Below are positions 31,389 through 40,897 of a stretch of 64,000 nt of DNA, piece by piece. The DNA comes from Eretmocerus hayati. Taxonomy: Eukaryota > Arthropoda > Insecta > Hymenoptera > Aphelinidae. The notes beneath the pieces were generated by a model, which searched no databases, was not told the DNA's origin, and saw nothing but the letters and a program-made list of their open reading frames with translations. Both the position numbers and the translations under genes were made by a program. Position 1 is the first letter of the stretch. Each line of letters opens with the position of its first letter. The DNA lies in contig CM056744.1 of NCBI GenBank assembly GCA_029851415.1, positions 70,488,172 to 70,552,171 of the forward strand. Reading direction: 5' to 3'.

Positions 31389-32302
31389 ATCAGAAACGTG
31401 TAGTCGTTGAAGAGTTGCATAAGCCAGCTCGACGCAATTATCCGCGGCGACAAGTTGACATTCGAGGACTGGATGAAAGCTGGCAAGCTGATCTCGTAGA
31501 GATGCAACCTTATTCGAAAGAAAATAAAGGTTTTCGATATTTATTGACTGTCATTGATGTCTTTTCCAAGTATGCTTGGGCAGTCCCAGTGAAATCTAAG
31601 GACGGGAAAGATGTCACAGCTGCAATGGAATCAATTTTGAAGCAAGGTAGAGTTCCAAAAAACTTGCAAACTGATAGAGGTAAAGAGTTCTATAATGAAA
31701 CTTTCCAGAGTCTGATGAGAAAGTATAACATCAATCTTTACTCAACGTACAGTGAAATGAAAGCATCTATTTGTGAACGTCTTAATCGCACTTTGAAGAA
31801 TAAAATGTGGACTCGATTTAGTTTACAAGGCAATCATAAATGGTTAGGATTCTTACCTGATCTGCTTGAAGAATATAATGATACAAAACATAGTAAGATA
31901 AAAATGAAACCGAAAGATGTGAATGCTGAGAATGAAGCTCAAGTTCTTCGTTGCTTTCCAGTAGATAATCGAATCGTGAGAAAACCAAAGTTCAAAGTAA
32001 ACGATAAGGTTAGAGTAAGCCGGATCAAAGGCGTGTTTGACAAAGCCTACTGGCCGAATTGGTCTACAGAAATTTTCACAATTGACAAAATCCGTAAAAG
32101 CAAACCAGTGACGTATCATTTGAAGGACTATCAGGATGAGCCTGTATCTGGATGTTTCTATGAAGAAGAGCTCTCGAAAGTTAAGTATCCAGATGTATAT
32201 TTGGTTGAAAAAGTAATAAGAAAACGAGGCAATCAAATGTATGTTAAATGGCTCGGTTTTGATAGCAGTCATAACAGTTGGATAAATCAAGATCAACAAT
32301 AA
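31385..32302 (+). CDS. Retroviral-type integrase with chromodomain
   Basis: 305 aa from the ATG at 31385, overlapping the previous stop. The DDE catalytic core is visible: Asp36 in QADLVEM, Asp97 in LQTDRGKEFY and Glu131 in KASICERLNRTLK, with 33 residues between the last two. A C-terminal chromodomain-like stretch (VYLVEKVIRKR then YVKWLGFDSSHNSW) follows. It inserts the element's DNA and makes the 6 bp duplication seen at both ends. Chromodomains may steer integration to modified chromatin. No zinc-binding N-terminal domain is obvious in the first 30 residues. Intact. Confidence 0.95.
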   Translation: MNQKRVVVEELHKPARRNYPRRQVDIRGLDESWQADLVEMQPYSKENKGFRYLLTVIDVFSKYAWAVPVKSKDGKDVTAAMESILKQGRVPKNLQTDRGKEFYNETFQSLMRKYNINLYSTYSEMKASICERLNRTLKNKMWTRFSLQGNHKWLGFLPDLLEEYNDTKHSKIKMKPKDVNAENEAQVLRCFPVDNRIVRKPKFKVNDKVRVSRIKGVFDKAYWPNWSTEIFTIDKIRKSKPVTYHLKDYQDEPVSGCFYEEELSKVKYPDVYLVEKVIRKRGNQMYVKWLGFDSSHNSWINQDQQ

Positions 32303-32475
32303 ATTATTTTCATTGAGAAAGGGAGAGGGCCCCCACCTGCGCCCCCTACCAGTAGAGAACAACCAGCAGAGCAACTCTCAAACTTGAGATTCAAGTTGGA
32401 GAGTTGGTCGGTTTCTCTTCCTCAGATGCTTTCTCTCATTTATTAATATACATTCATTTACATATATACAAGTAC

Positions 32476-32781
32476 TTATATAAACTTGAATTTACCATCA
32501 CCTAAATTCAGAATGGATAATTCGAGCTCGTTTGCCTTCGCGCCCAGATAGTCAAACATTTCTTCGTCATCGTAAAGTGCTTTGCAAATTCTCGGAGGTG
32601 CGAAAATTTGAAATTGCTCGGTGACTTCGTCGATGTGGAAGACAATTTGTTTGCCATATTTTGTATTGAGTTTCCTTATTTCGGTGATCGAATAGCTCTG
32701 ATTTTGCTCCAATTCTTTCCATGTCTTTTTGGGTAGAATACCATTGTTGGAAGCGATATCGTTTAGATTATCGATATCCAT
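32476..32781 (-). CDS. Small conserved protein, possible OB-fold ssDNA-binding type
   Basis: 101 aa from an ATG at 32781, 85 bp downstream of the polymerase stop on the same strand. Pattern: SYSITEIRKLNTKYGKQIVF, then FQIFAPPRICKALYDD, ending LSILNLGDGKFKF. Beta-rich small proteins of this pattern accompany polymerase genes in insect Polintons and Polinton-derived repeats. The alternation of strands suggests an OB-like fold and a replication accessory role, but that is inferred from pattern and position only. Confidence 0.55.
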   Translation of the reverse strand: MDIDNLNDIASNNGILPKKTWKELEQNQSYSITEIRKLNTKYGKQIVFHIDEVTEQFQIFAPPRICKALYDDEEMFDYLGAKANELELSILNLGDGKFKFI

Positions 32782-32865
32782 TTTCTAGAAGGAAAATAAA
32801 AATGAATTCATCTCGCAAAAAATTAGTGTGCGTTCTTCATTGCATTTACTCACATCTGACATGAT

Positions 32866-35800
32866 TCAGGGACAAGTTCTCTTATTTGAAGGACCTTCAC
32901 TGTCAGTGATATCAGAAGGGCGAATGCGTTTCAGACGATGGGTCTCAACTGATTCAAAGTCTTCGGCAAATTCTTTCGAGAGACTTTCGTCCAAGAAGAG
33001 ATTCAAAATATCTTCGTCGAAGAGACTCAAGATATCTTCGTCGGGAGATTCTGAAATCGGCGATCTACTCTCGTCTACTGAGTGAGTGGACTCAATCTTC
33101 TGATCAGATTGGATAAGTAGAGTTTCCTCCACTACACCTTCAAAATCGTGTTGGAATTCGACCTGGAGGTCTTCGTCTAGTACAATCTGGAAGTCTTCTT
33201 CTGGGATGACCTGGGGAGCTTCTTCTGGAGGTCTTCTCTCTGGCTCGTCGACAGCTGAACTGAGCTCAGCTCTTGCCATCGGCTCTATAAGGGGGAGTTC
33301 TCCCACTCTATCAGTCTCCATCGAGATATCCTTATGGCCCCAGGGTAGAGTGTCGGTCTTTCCAGCGATCAAGAATCGTTTATTATCATATGGACTCAGG
33401 CCGACTTTTTCCTGTCGCTCCGTTCGAACATTGTGCAGTCGAGAACGGATGGTATTTTGTACACATTTCACTACATTTCCATTGAACAAGCAGTCTCGAT
33501 AATTTTCAAATGTAAGAGTCCTTTTGAGAACTCCAGTCTTGACTCCTTTGGCTTTCAACACTGGCGGTTGGTTTTGAATGAGAATGCAGTACATTTTACT
33601 GCGGAGTCCGATGAATTCCGTCATTATACATCCATTACATTCATCTTTGAAGAGTCCGACGATTTTTTTATTCTTTCGCTCTATTCCAAACGGATTCGAC
33701 TCTTCATAGTCGGACGTGTCGAACCAATCAGAGTGTTCTTTCATGATTTCATAGATGTTAGCGCCCCCTATGAGGTAGATCAGGCTGTCAGTATCTGTAT
33801 ATAGAAGCTTACAGTGCGCTCCAGCCCACTCTTTCATTTTCGAGTAGTGGAAGTCGTACATGTGTGTCTTTGATATATCGAGCACAGACAAGCCGACGTA
33901 CGTGGGTTTGCTCATCACGACCTCCGTGCGGAGCTTTTGGATAGCTACCAAGTCATCGTCAATTACTGAAACGCTATGAAAATCGGGACTAGCTATGTGC
34001 GCTTCTGCTCCGTATCGTCCGGACCACTTTTTCACGAGTTTGACTGTTACTCTCTTGCGCTCATTCTCCATTGTCTTGCCGTATACAGCATTGACCATCA
34101 ATTTAAATAATGCTTTTTCAAATGGATTAGCTGCGGCGGCTCTTTTTTGCGTATTAAAAGCAACATATGGCTCCAACCAGGGACTCTGAGTGAATTTCAG
34201 AGCTCGATGAATTTTTTTCACTATAAGTCCATGTTCGCGAGCTTGTTTGAGAGCTCTGTAATGAATTACGTAACGTTCCTTGTCATAGAGAGTTGTGAGT
34301 AACTTTTTATGCTTGCTACCAGGTGGAGCCATATGTTCAGGACAGAAAGGTAAGTCTTGATGCTTCACGTGGAGCTCTTCTGGATAAATCAAGTCACATT
34401 CCAAAATATAGCCGACATCGCTATCATCTGACACCATGTAAAAATTCGGATCTTCATTATCGACCCACTCAAAATTAGAACACGGCAATCGCTGGCTCAT
34501 CGCAAATCCATATAAATTATTAGCGTCAAGATAGATTAAATAGCTCTCCTTGCGAGAGGGGTCATACCCTTCATTCATAAACCTATTGTTGGCTTTAGCG
34601 TAACGGTTAGAGCATTGACTGATACCGCCTCTTATACCTTTTTCGATGAACAACAACATATCGATGTCTGATATTAAGTCCAGTTCAACGCCTGTATATA
34701 GTAGCATGCAGTCCCATGTATAGCCAGGTGTGGTATAGTAATGTGCAGGATCTAACCCAAAAGCTTCGAGAGAAGCGGATCGAAAATTCTCGAAAACATC
34801 TGCCAAAAGCAGCACATCAGTTTTCAAGTAAACGTCAGAGTATTCACCGAGAGATTCAATTTTCAGCTCTCTCCATACATTATTTGCATGCTCGTAATCT
34901 TCATCACTGATTTCACATTCATGTAACTTGCTATAAAAATCTTCTTTCTTGGGCAAACTCGTTTCTTCTAGTACTGCCAGAGAACTAGTATAATCGTAAA
35001 GATAGACTCCTTTCTTCGTCAATAATTTTATTTGCTCGTCACTGTATCCATCGAGCTTGAAATTACTGTATGTGATGATGTGATGAGGAAGATAACTTGT
35101 CAATTTATCTAATGATTCAGGCATGAATCGAAATGCATCAAGAAATCTGAAGTTAATGATGCTTCCATCAATGAACTTGGTGAATGAGATGTAACGGTCT
35201 TTGTTCTCTGCCAGGACAGATATACGTCCTTTCAAAATTGTGTCCGAAGCGAGCTCCCTAATCAAAAAATGTCCGTCATATCCTGAGAGGTTATGATAAA
35301 ATATGGGAATGAATCTGGAGTCCTTATAATTGAGATTGCAAGAATTATGAGCAGCGCCCCTGAAAGCCCCTGTCAGATGTGAATGATCAGCAACCTTCTT
35401 GTCCGTTTCGCTGAAAGCCTTCCCGCAGATATGACAGTTTTGAGCTGCCTCGAAATTTTCCCTATCATCATCAGTCAAAATCATCGGCTTTGGGTTCTTG
35501 TAGAGGTTGTCTAGTTCCTCCGCAATCTTTTCGAGCTCTGATACGAACCACTCTGCGGGAGTTTGACTGTCACTCGTCTTTTGACGATAACTTTTATAGT
35601 ATGACTTAGTTTCATCAAAAGTATTCTTTAGATAATACCCGACACTGAATGCTTTATGATGTTGAAATGCTTGCGGATTCTGTGTTGGTTCGAGGATCGA
35701 TTCAAAGTCTGCGTACATAACAAACGCTACTTTTTCTTTGTTTTTGAAGTTCTTGAAACTAATCTTACTATTCGGAGGAGGAAGCTGGACTCTGCATTTA

Positions 35801-37053
35801 TTAATCTGAATACAATCAACGAGATGATCTTGTAGTTTCTTATTCGTAGTAAAGTAATGCAAGCATCTATCACATATGTGAATTTTTCCATTGTGAGCGC
35901 TTAACTGACTGTGAACTAGTCGGGAGAGATCTTTGATCCAAACATAATGGAACTTTGGAGGATGAGCAGGCTCTTGACCATCACGAACTTTTTCTTCTTC
36001 ATCGATATAGTAATCTTGAATGAGTAAGAGATTGACATGTTTTGGCTTATGTAAATCAGTCACATGAGCTGTGCAGACCGTATACGTTTTGCCCACTTTC
36101 TTGAGCAAAAAAATATTAACTGAAACTGTATTCTGTTTCTCAAACTTCTTGATTTGTTTTATCGAAACTGGAAAACTGATGTTAGTAAAATTAAGTTCAT
36201 CCGCATGAGGTTTGTACCAGCTGATGCGTTCTGTACCATGAGGAGATGGATGTAAAGCTGACAAAACCGCCCACTTGAAGCATTGATTGTCATTATTCCT
36301 CACGTTGACGCATGCACGCTTTTTTTGAATTGAAACTGGCAAAGGGATATACGAGCTTCCTTGCATTGGCTGATATTGATTCATATTAACTATCATACTG
36401 AGAACTTGCTCAAGCGTGAAACCTGATCCCTTACCTTCAAATTCTTCGATCTGATGAAGGATAGTCTCGACGACATATTCATCATACCAGTCTTTCAAAT
36501 TCGTTGAACGAAAAATAGGCTGATTCGCCGTATTGAAGTATTTCATATCAGTGCTCTCAGCGTCATTTTTTAAAACCACATATTCCGCGGACAGCTCTAT
36601 ATTGACTTTGAGTGCAGTGAAAGTTTCCAAAGCAGCGGAGATTTTTTCTTCGAATAGCTGTCTGGCGTCCTCCAAGAAAGAGCTAATTTCTTTATGCTGT
36701 AGATTTGTGATCACACCACTACTGATACGACGTTGAAATATTGATGGAAGATCATCCCACCTAATAGAAGGATCGGAGTGACCAGATGGCCTAGATTCAT
36801 CTAGTTCACCGCCAACTCTTCGTAAAAGACTCTCGAGACGGTTCTTGATGTTAATCAGCTTCGACAAGTACGTTTGACACCTCTGTTTCTGATGTCTAGA
36901 TAATTCTGATGTCAATGTCAATGATTCGAAACTCGAAATTAGTTCTAAAGACTTGTCCAGGAAGTTTTGAAGATCCTGATCTGACTCTACATCTCCTTCT
37001 AAAAGCTGCATGAACGTCTCAAAATTTGATTCAACGGCTTCGAGTGATCCCAT
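32866..37053 (-). CDS. Protein-primed family B DNA polymerase (PolB)
   Basis: 1395 aa from the first ATG (37053); the frame is open to 37149 without an earlier ATG. Exonuclease motifs: YADFESI (about 35700-35720), NLSGYDGHFLIREL and YLKTDVLLLADVF. Polymerase motifs: DANNLYG (A, about 34510-34530), KLMVNAVYGKTMEN (B, about 34065-34110) and YTDTDSLIY (C, about 33777-33803). A C2H2-like finger (CDRCLHYF..KKLQDHLVDC) precedes the exonuclease, and an HNH/endonuclease-VII-like block (CHICGKAF...ADHSHLTG) is inserted within it. The N-terminal ~270 residues are helical and unrecognised. The C-terminal ~140 residues are strongly acidic and outside the usual domain. Replicates the linear genome, presumably protein-primed. 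Intact. Confidence 0.95.
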   Translation of the reverse strand: MGSLEAVESNFETFMQLLEGDVESDQDLQNFLDKSLELISSFESLTLTSELSRHQKQRCQTYLSKLINIKNRLESLLRRVGGELDESRPSGHSDPSIRWDDLPSIFQRRISSGVITNLQHKEISSFLEDARQLFEEKISAALETFTALKVNIELSAEYVVLKNDAESTDMKYFNTANQPIFRSTNLKDWYDEYVVETILHQIEEFEGKGSGFTLEQVLSMIVNMNQYQPMQGSSYIPLPVSIQKKRACVNVRNNDNQCFKWAVLSALHPSPHGTERISWYKPHADELNFTNISFPVSIKQIKKFEKQNTVSVNIFLLKKVGKTYTVCTAHVTDLHKPKHVNLLLIQDYYIDEEEKVRDGQEPAHPPKFHYVWIKDLSRLVHSQLSAHNGKIHICDRCLHYFTTNKKLQDHLVDCIQINKCRVQLPPPNSKISFKNFKNKEKVAFVMYADFESILEPTQNPQAFQHHKAFSVGYYLKNTFDETKSYYKSYRQKTSDSQTPAEWFVSELEKIAEELDNLYKNPKPMILTDDDRENFEAAQNCHICGKAFSETDKKVADHSHLTGAFRGAAHNSCNLNYKDSRFIPIFYHNLSGYDGHFLIRELASDTILKGRISVLAENKDRYISFTKFIDGSIINFRFLDAFRFMPESLDKLTSYLPHHIITYSNFKLDGYSDEQIKLLTKKGVYLYDYTSSLAVLEETSLPKKEDFYSKLHECEISDEDYEHANNVWRELKIESLGEYSDVYLKTDVLLLADVFENFRSASLEAFGLDPAHYYTTPGYTWDCMLLYTGVELDLISDIDMLLFIEKGIRGGISQCSNRYAKANNRFMNEGYDPSRKESYLIYLDANNLYGFAMSQRLPCSNFEWVDNEDPNFYMVSDDSDVGYILECDLIYPEELHVKHQDLPFCPEHMAPPGSKHKKLLTTLYDKERYVIHYRALKQAREHGLIVKKIHRALKFTQSPWLEPYVAFNTQKRAAAANPFEKALFKLMVNAVYGKTMENERKRVTVKLVKKWSGRYGAEAHIASPDFHSVSVIDDDLVAIQKLRTEVVMSKPTYVGLSVLDISKTHMYDFHYSKMKEWAGAHCKLLYTDTDSLIYLIGGANIYEIMKEHSDWFDTSDYEESNPFGIERKNKKIVGLFKDECNGCIMTEFIGLRSKMYCILIQNQPPVLKAKGVKTGVLKRTLTFENYRDCLFNGNVVKCVQNTIRSRLHNVRTERQEKVGLSPYDNKRFLIAGKTDTLPWGHKDISMETDRVGELPLIEPMARAELSSAVDEPERRPPEEAPQVIPEEDFQIVLDEDLQVEFQHDFEGVVEETLLIQSDQKIESTHSVDESRSPISESPDEDILSLFDEDILNLFLDESLSKEFAEDFESVETHRLKRIRPSDITDSEGPSNKRTCP

Positions 37054-37409
37054 CTTGAAATCAAAGAACGGAAAAAGTCTGTCAAGGATCGTCAATAAAG
37101 ACGCTACTGAGAGAGATTTTGAATTTACCTTGAAAGATATCTCCACCAAGATCCTAGTGCACCTTCTCCTGGGCAGAAGTGCTCAGCTTTCTCATAAGAC
37201 TAACTTTATACCCAGGTGAGTTCTGAGACCTGGAGGGGCTCCACCACGTACGGTTCAAGATCATAGACTGAGGGCTCTACGTGCTGACTATCTCTCTTGA
37301 ATACTGGAAGTGCAGTCCGGAATCGAAAAGCAAATTATTGGACGTTGAAAGACTAATCGTGTCCCGCGGACAAGACTCAAATGTCGGAATCCGAGGACCT
37401 CGAAGATGC

Positions 37410-37447
37410 TATAAATGAAGCTTGAGGAGAAGAGTTGGAGATCAGTC
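37410..37447 (+). promoter_or_regulatory. TATA + TCAGTC initiator, copy B gene
   Basis: TATAAAT at 37410-37416 and TCAGTC at 37442-37447, about 32 bp apart: canonical arthropod spacing. The plus-strand ATG at 37503 follows about 60 bp later. On the opposite strand TATAAAG (RC of 37204-37210) could serve the polymerase gene. Confidence 0.65.
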
Positions 37448-37502
37448 AGCTTCTACTAACCGTACCAGTCGGAGCTCCACCAGGTCTGACTTCCAAGACA
37501 TA

Positions 37503-38164
37503 ATGGAGTACATGGTCGATATTCAAGGGTTCCGCAGGTCTTCGAACTTGTTTCAATTGAAAGAGTTGGCTATAGTCCCTCTTGAAGAAAAAATTTTCCC
37601 CACTATCTGCTTATTCAAAGAACCATGCAAATGGTCCAAGCTTTTACGTGAGGAACAGAAGACAAACCGTTGGCTGGAGCGTAACTTCCATGGCATCCCT
37701 TGGAACTCTGGATCAGTCCCTCTGAACTCTCAAGTGACAGTATTACAAGCGTCCTTGAATGATGCTGTCCGCATTTATGTCAAAGGATTGGAGAAAAAGC
37801 GGTAGCTTAATGAAATATTCCCCGGGAGGTAAGTAATTGAATCGATTCAACAAGTAACTGAAATGTTCATCATTATTGAATTTGAAGGATCATCATTGAC
37901 ATGGATGAACTCCGCTGTCCGCCTCTAAGGGAGTTGGAAAAGAACAAAAGACTTTACTGTCCTCATCATCCACTTCGAAGGCATGGGATATGTGCAGTGA
38001 AGAATGCTAACGCGCTGAAGAATTGGCTATGTAAACGACGCCAAGAACAAGCTGAACAGGGAGAAGATGTAGTCGATCATGGGACGCAAACTGATAGAGA
38101 TCTATCAATAGCAAGTCAGGAACATGCTACGTTAGACTATGCTCTTCTTTCAATGTATAACTGA
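37503..38164 (+). pseudogene. Conserved DxQG/KEL protein, copy B, with intron and internal stop
   Basis: Paralogue of 24621-25142 on the opposite strand. Exon 1 runs 37503-37828 (MEYMVDIQGF, FQLKELAIVPL, NRWLERNFHGIPWNSGS, IYVKGLEKKR). A 59 bp intron, 37829-37887 (AG|GTAAGT ... GAAG|GATC), joins it in frame to exon 2, 37888-38164 (MDELRCPPLREL, CPHHPLRRHGICAVKN, then a hydrophilic tail). TAG at 37803-37805 replaces the Trp expected from copy A (K-D-W-L-E), so exon 1 ends prematurely; the frame is otherwise open on both sides. It is therefore probably a recent pseudogene, unless the base is polymorphic or a read error. The tail after the CHH region is longer than in copy A. A complete core promoter precedes it. 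Confidence 0.75.
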
Positions 38165-38750
38165 CCGTATATCAAATAAAATGAAAGTCTCATTTAGGAG
38201 AGAGTTTTGGAGAAGAAATTTTCATTCGAGAAGGACATAAAATTCATTCGTTGGGTTGCTCTTCACAGGCAAAGGCGATGGATTTTGGGGCCTTGCCACT
38301 CTCTCCTAAATAAATTTGAAATTCATACTCAAACGGCTATGATTCTCTTGAATCCAAGGATACGATAGATAAAAAGATGAATAGCATTCAACATGTTTAT
38401 TCATGCAAATTTTATACAGAAGTAACAAAACTTACTAGCTAATAAAAAAAAACTCATCAAAAGTTGTATCAAAAAGCGCTACCCGCAAAAAAGCTTACAA
38501 AAAATCCATGAAATCTTATTTCGACAATAGAAAAGTCTTCAAATCGCGAGGTAGTGTACTCAGTTGCAAAAATATATGTATAAAATAGATTCCCTAATGT
38601 GGACATAGAACTTTTGTTGCATACGAGGCAACTACATCATAAGAGTCAACTTGGGAAGAAAAAAACATTTCTTTGAATATCAAGACAAACAGTAATAGTC
38701 TCAAAGACTGTAAAAAAGATCAAAAATGGAAACTAACTGAAACTCAAAAT
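38165..38750. other. Gene-free interval between convergent genes
   Basis: AT-rich, holding the 3' ends of copy B (AATAAAA at about 38175-38181) and of the spliced minus-strand gene. Two short similar stretches around CTCTCCTAAATGAG / CTCTCCTAAATAAA at 38190 and 38310 are in opposite orientation. Confidence 0.5.
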
Positions 38751-40885
38751 TTATCGACTCTTCTTTCTATTGATTTTGATTAGTTCCGCGAACTCCATCT
38801 TACTCAGATCAGTGTCTGACAGGTCATCTAAAGCATGATCTCCAGAATTTGACACAGATGAAATTTTAAACTCACCACTAGCTGACGAATTCGCCAACTC
38901 ATCAAAATTCACAGAGGAAGGAATGTAATTTTTCTCTCCTGACATATTTTTCTGTAGTTTGAGCTTGAGCTTCGGTATTCTATAGTTAGGATCAATAGAA
39001 GATGGCTGCCGTTTACGTTGTTGTTGCTGTGCATGTGGTTGTTGCTGTACATGTGATTGCTGCTGTGGTGCACATGGTCGTTGCTGCTTTGTACGAGGTT
39101 GCTGTTGCTGTGAATGTGATTGCTGCTTTGCACGTGGTTGCTGCTGCTGTGCATGTGATTGCTGCTGTACATGTAATTGCTGTTGATGGGTATGCTGTGC
39201 ATGTGGCTGTTGTTGCTGGTGGGTCATCTCTTCTTCTTCTACTCTAGATTTTTTAGCCCCTTTATCATTTTGCTCTCCACTCTCATTTTCTGCTATGTTT
39301 GCCTTCTGAGCTTCCCTCTCCTTCTTTTCAAGTTGTCGTTTTCTCTTCTTCCTCTCAGCATCTCTTCTCTTTAATTCCTCTTTGCTAAGTTTTACACGTT
39401 TTTCCTTTTTTTCAGCAGCTAATAGTTCCTTGTTCCTCTCTAAGACTAGTTGAGCCCACGGTTTCCCCCTACTGACAGGTGGTTGAACTGTAATTGGACG
39501 ACTTATTCTTTGATAATAATACCCATTTATGTACAGAAGTTCTGGAGGTTCCACCTGGAACAGAAGAAATGATATTCAAACATTGTTCTAGAAGAGAACA
39601 AGAAAAAAAAACGATCAAATGCAACGTACCAGATATACATCGTTTGTTGAGTTTGCATAGGTTCCAGCTTGGACTTCAACCGTTGAATTTTCGATGGTTC
39701 CACTTTGTTCTTGCTGTTGATGGATTTCAGCTTGAATTTCAAATTGTACATTTGCATTTTCTTGATCATGATTCATTACGCCGTTATCATTGTTTTCAGC
39801 TTCATTTGCCGTCGATAAATTATCGTCACCTTCAGAGGGAGCCACAGGTGGAGGTTGTGGTGATGATGAATTAGACATATTCGAATATCGCTGATCTAGC
39901 TCGACATTATTTTCTTCCTGCACGTTATGTAGAGCTTGATTGAACTCTTCATCTGCTATCAATATATTATTATTGTTGTTGTATTGAGAAGGAGCCGGAG
40001 GCGATGGAAGAAGAGGCGACATTAAATCGGGTACACTAAAATCTAGTCCAGGAAAAATAGGTTGGTTTTGATCGAACCAATTCGCTACATCTTTATCTAT
40101 CAACTCATCCTGGAAAAAAATCGGTAAATTAGATTTCGGATAGTCGTCTATAAGGATATATCGACTCTCAATACTCACTACATCTGCTAAGTTTTCAATC
40201 AAGTTAGAAGCATCTCCTCCAAAAGCATCATGATTATTGATATTTGCTCTCATCTTCATAAATTCAGAAAAGACGACGTGAGACTCGTCGTCTTCTGATA
40301 GGACTACTACTACTACTACGGGCTGGTGAGGCCAAATGCGATACGGGTGAGAAGCACACACTGCAATCTGTAAAAAATATTGAAGGTTAGCAAAAGAGAG
40401 AAGAAGTTCGACTGTAAGAAATGGTAGAAAAATGTTATACCTGATAGAGGAGTATACCTAGGTTCTGAGTTGGAATTACTAGGACTAAACGGGGTATCAA
40501 TTCCGGGTCTCAGTGGTGAAGGTGACCCGATGCAAACTACTGAGGAAGAATCTGAGCAGGCCGGTGAACCCAGACAGATGACTGATTCAGTATCTGACCT
40601 AGCCGGTGATTCGATGACTGATTGAACTTCTGAACCAGCCAAAGTTTCCAAACAAATAACTGATGCTTCTGATCTAGCAGGTGAGCTGAGGCAGAATGAT
40701 GAAACTTCTGATCTAGCTGGAGACTGATTTGATGAGACGGAAGCTGCGGGATGAGAGGAAGGTGAGGTTGCAATTCGTTCATCAAATATCAAGATAAATG
40801 CGTCAATGTAGGGTGGTCTCGCAATTGCTTCCAATTCTTCAGGGCCGAGTCGTGTGATACCAACCGATACCGTCCTATAGCTCAT
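38751..40885 (-). CDS. Four-exon Ser/Gln-rich accessory gene
   Basis: Three frames join through three short introns with good signals: exon 1 40885-40441 (donor CAG|GTATAA), exon 2 40360-40179 (acceptor TTGCAG; donor GTA|GTGAGT), exon 3 40109-39630 (acceptor TTTTCCAG; donor CTG|GTACGT), exon 4 39554-38751 (acceptor TTCCAG). Introns are 80, 69 and 75 bp. Phases agree at every junction, giving about 636 aa. Exon 1 encodes an unknown N-terminus (GPEELEAIARPPYIDAF) and then repeats of SPARSE plus [VI][VI]C[LI] that look like SUMO-interacting motifs. Exons 2-3 are acidic and Asn/Gln-rich. Exon 4 has a basic helical stretch (LSKEELKRRDAERKKRKRQ), a Gln/His-rich repeat and SSIDPNYRIPKLKLKLQKN. The 69 bp intron is a multiple of three and could be retained. 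I do not recognise the family; a nuclear regulatory role is a guess. Confidence 0.72.
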
Positions 40886-40897
40886 GTTCAGCTGTTC

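Noticed and set aside
31853..32374. 173-codon frame antisense to the integrase
   Set aside because: Lies wholly opposite a well-supported gene and has no domain of its own.
39002..39247. Plus-strand frame rich in Val/Ala opposite the Gln/His-rich exon
   Set aside because: Antisense shadow of the CAG/CAT-rich repeat in exon 4 of the spliced gene.
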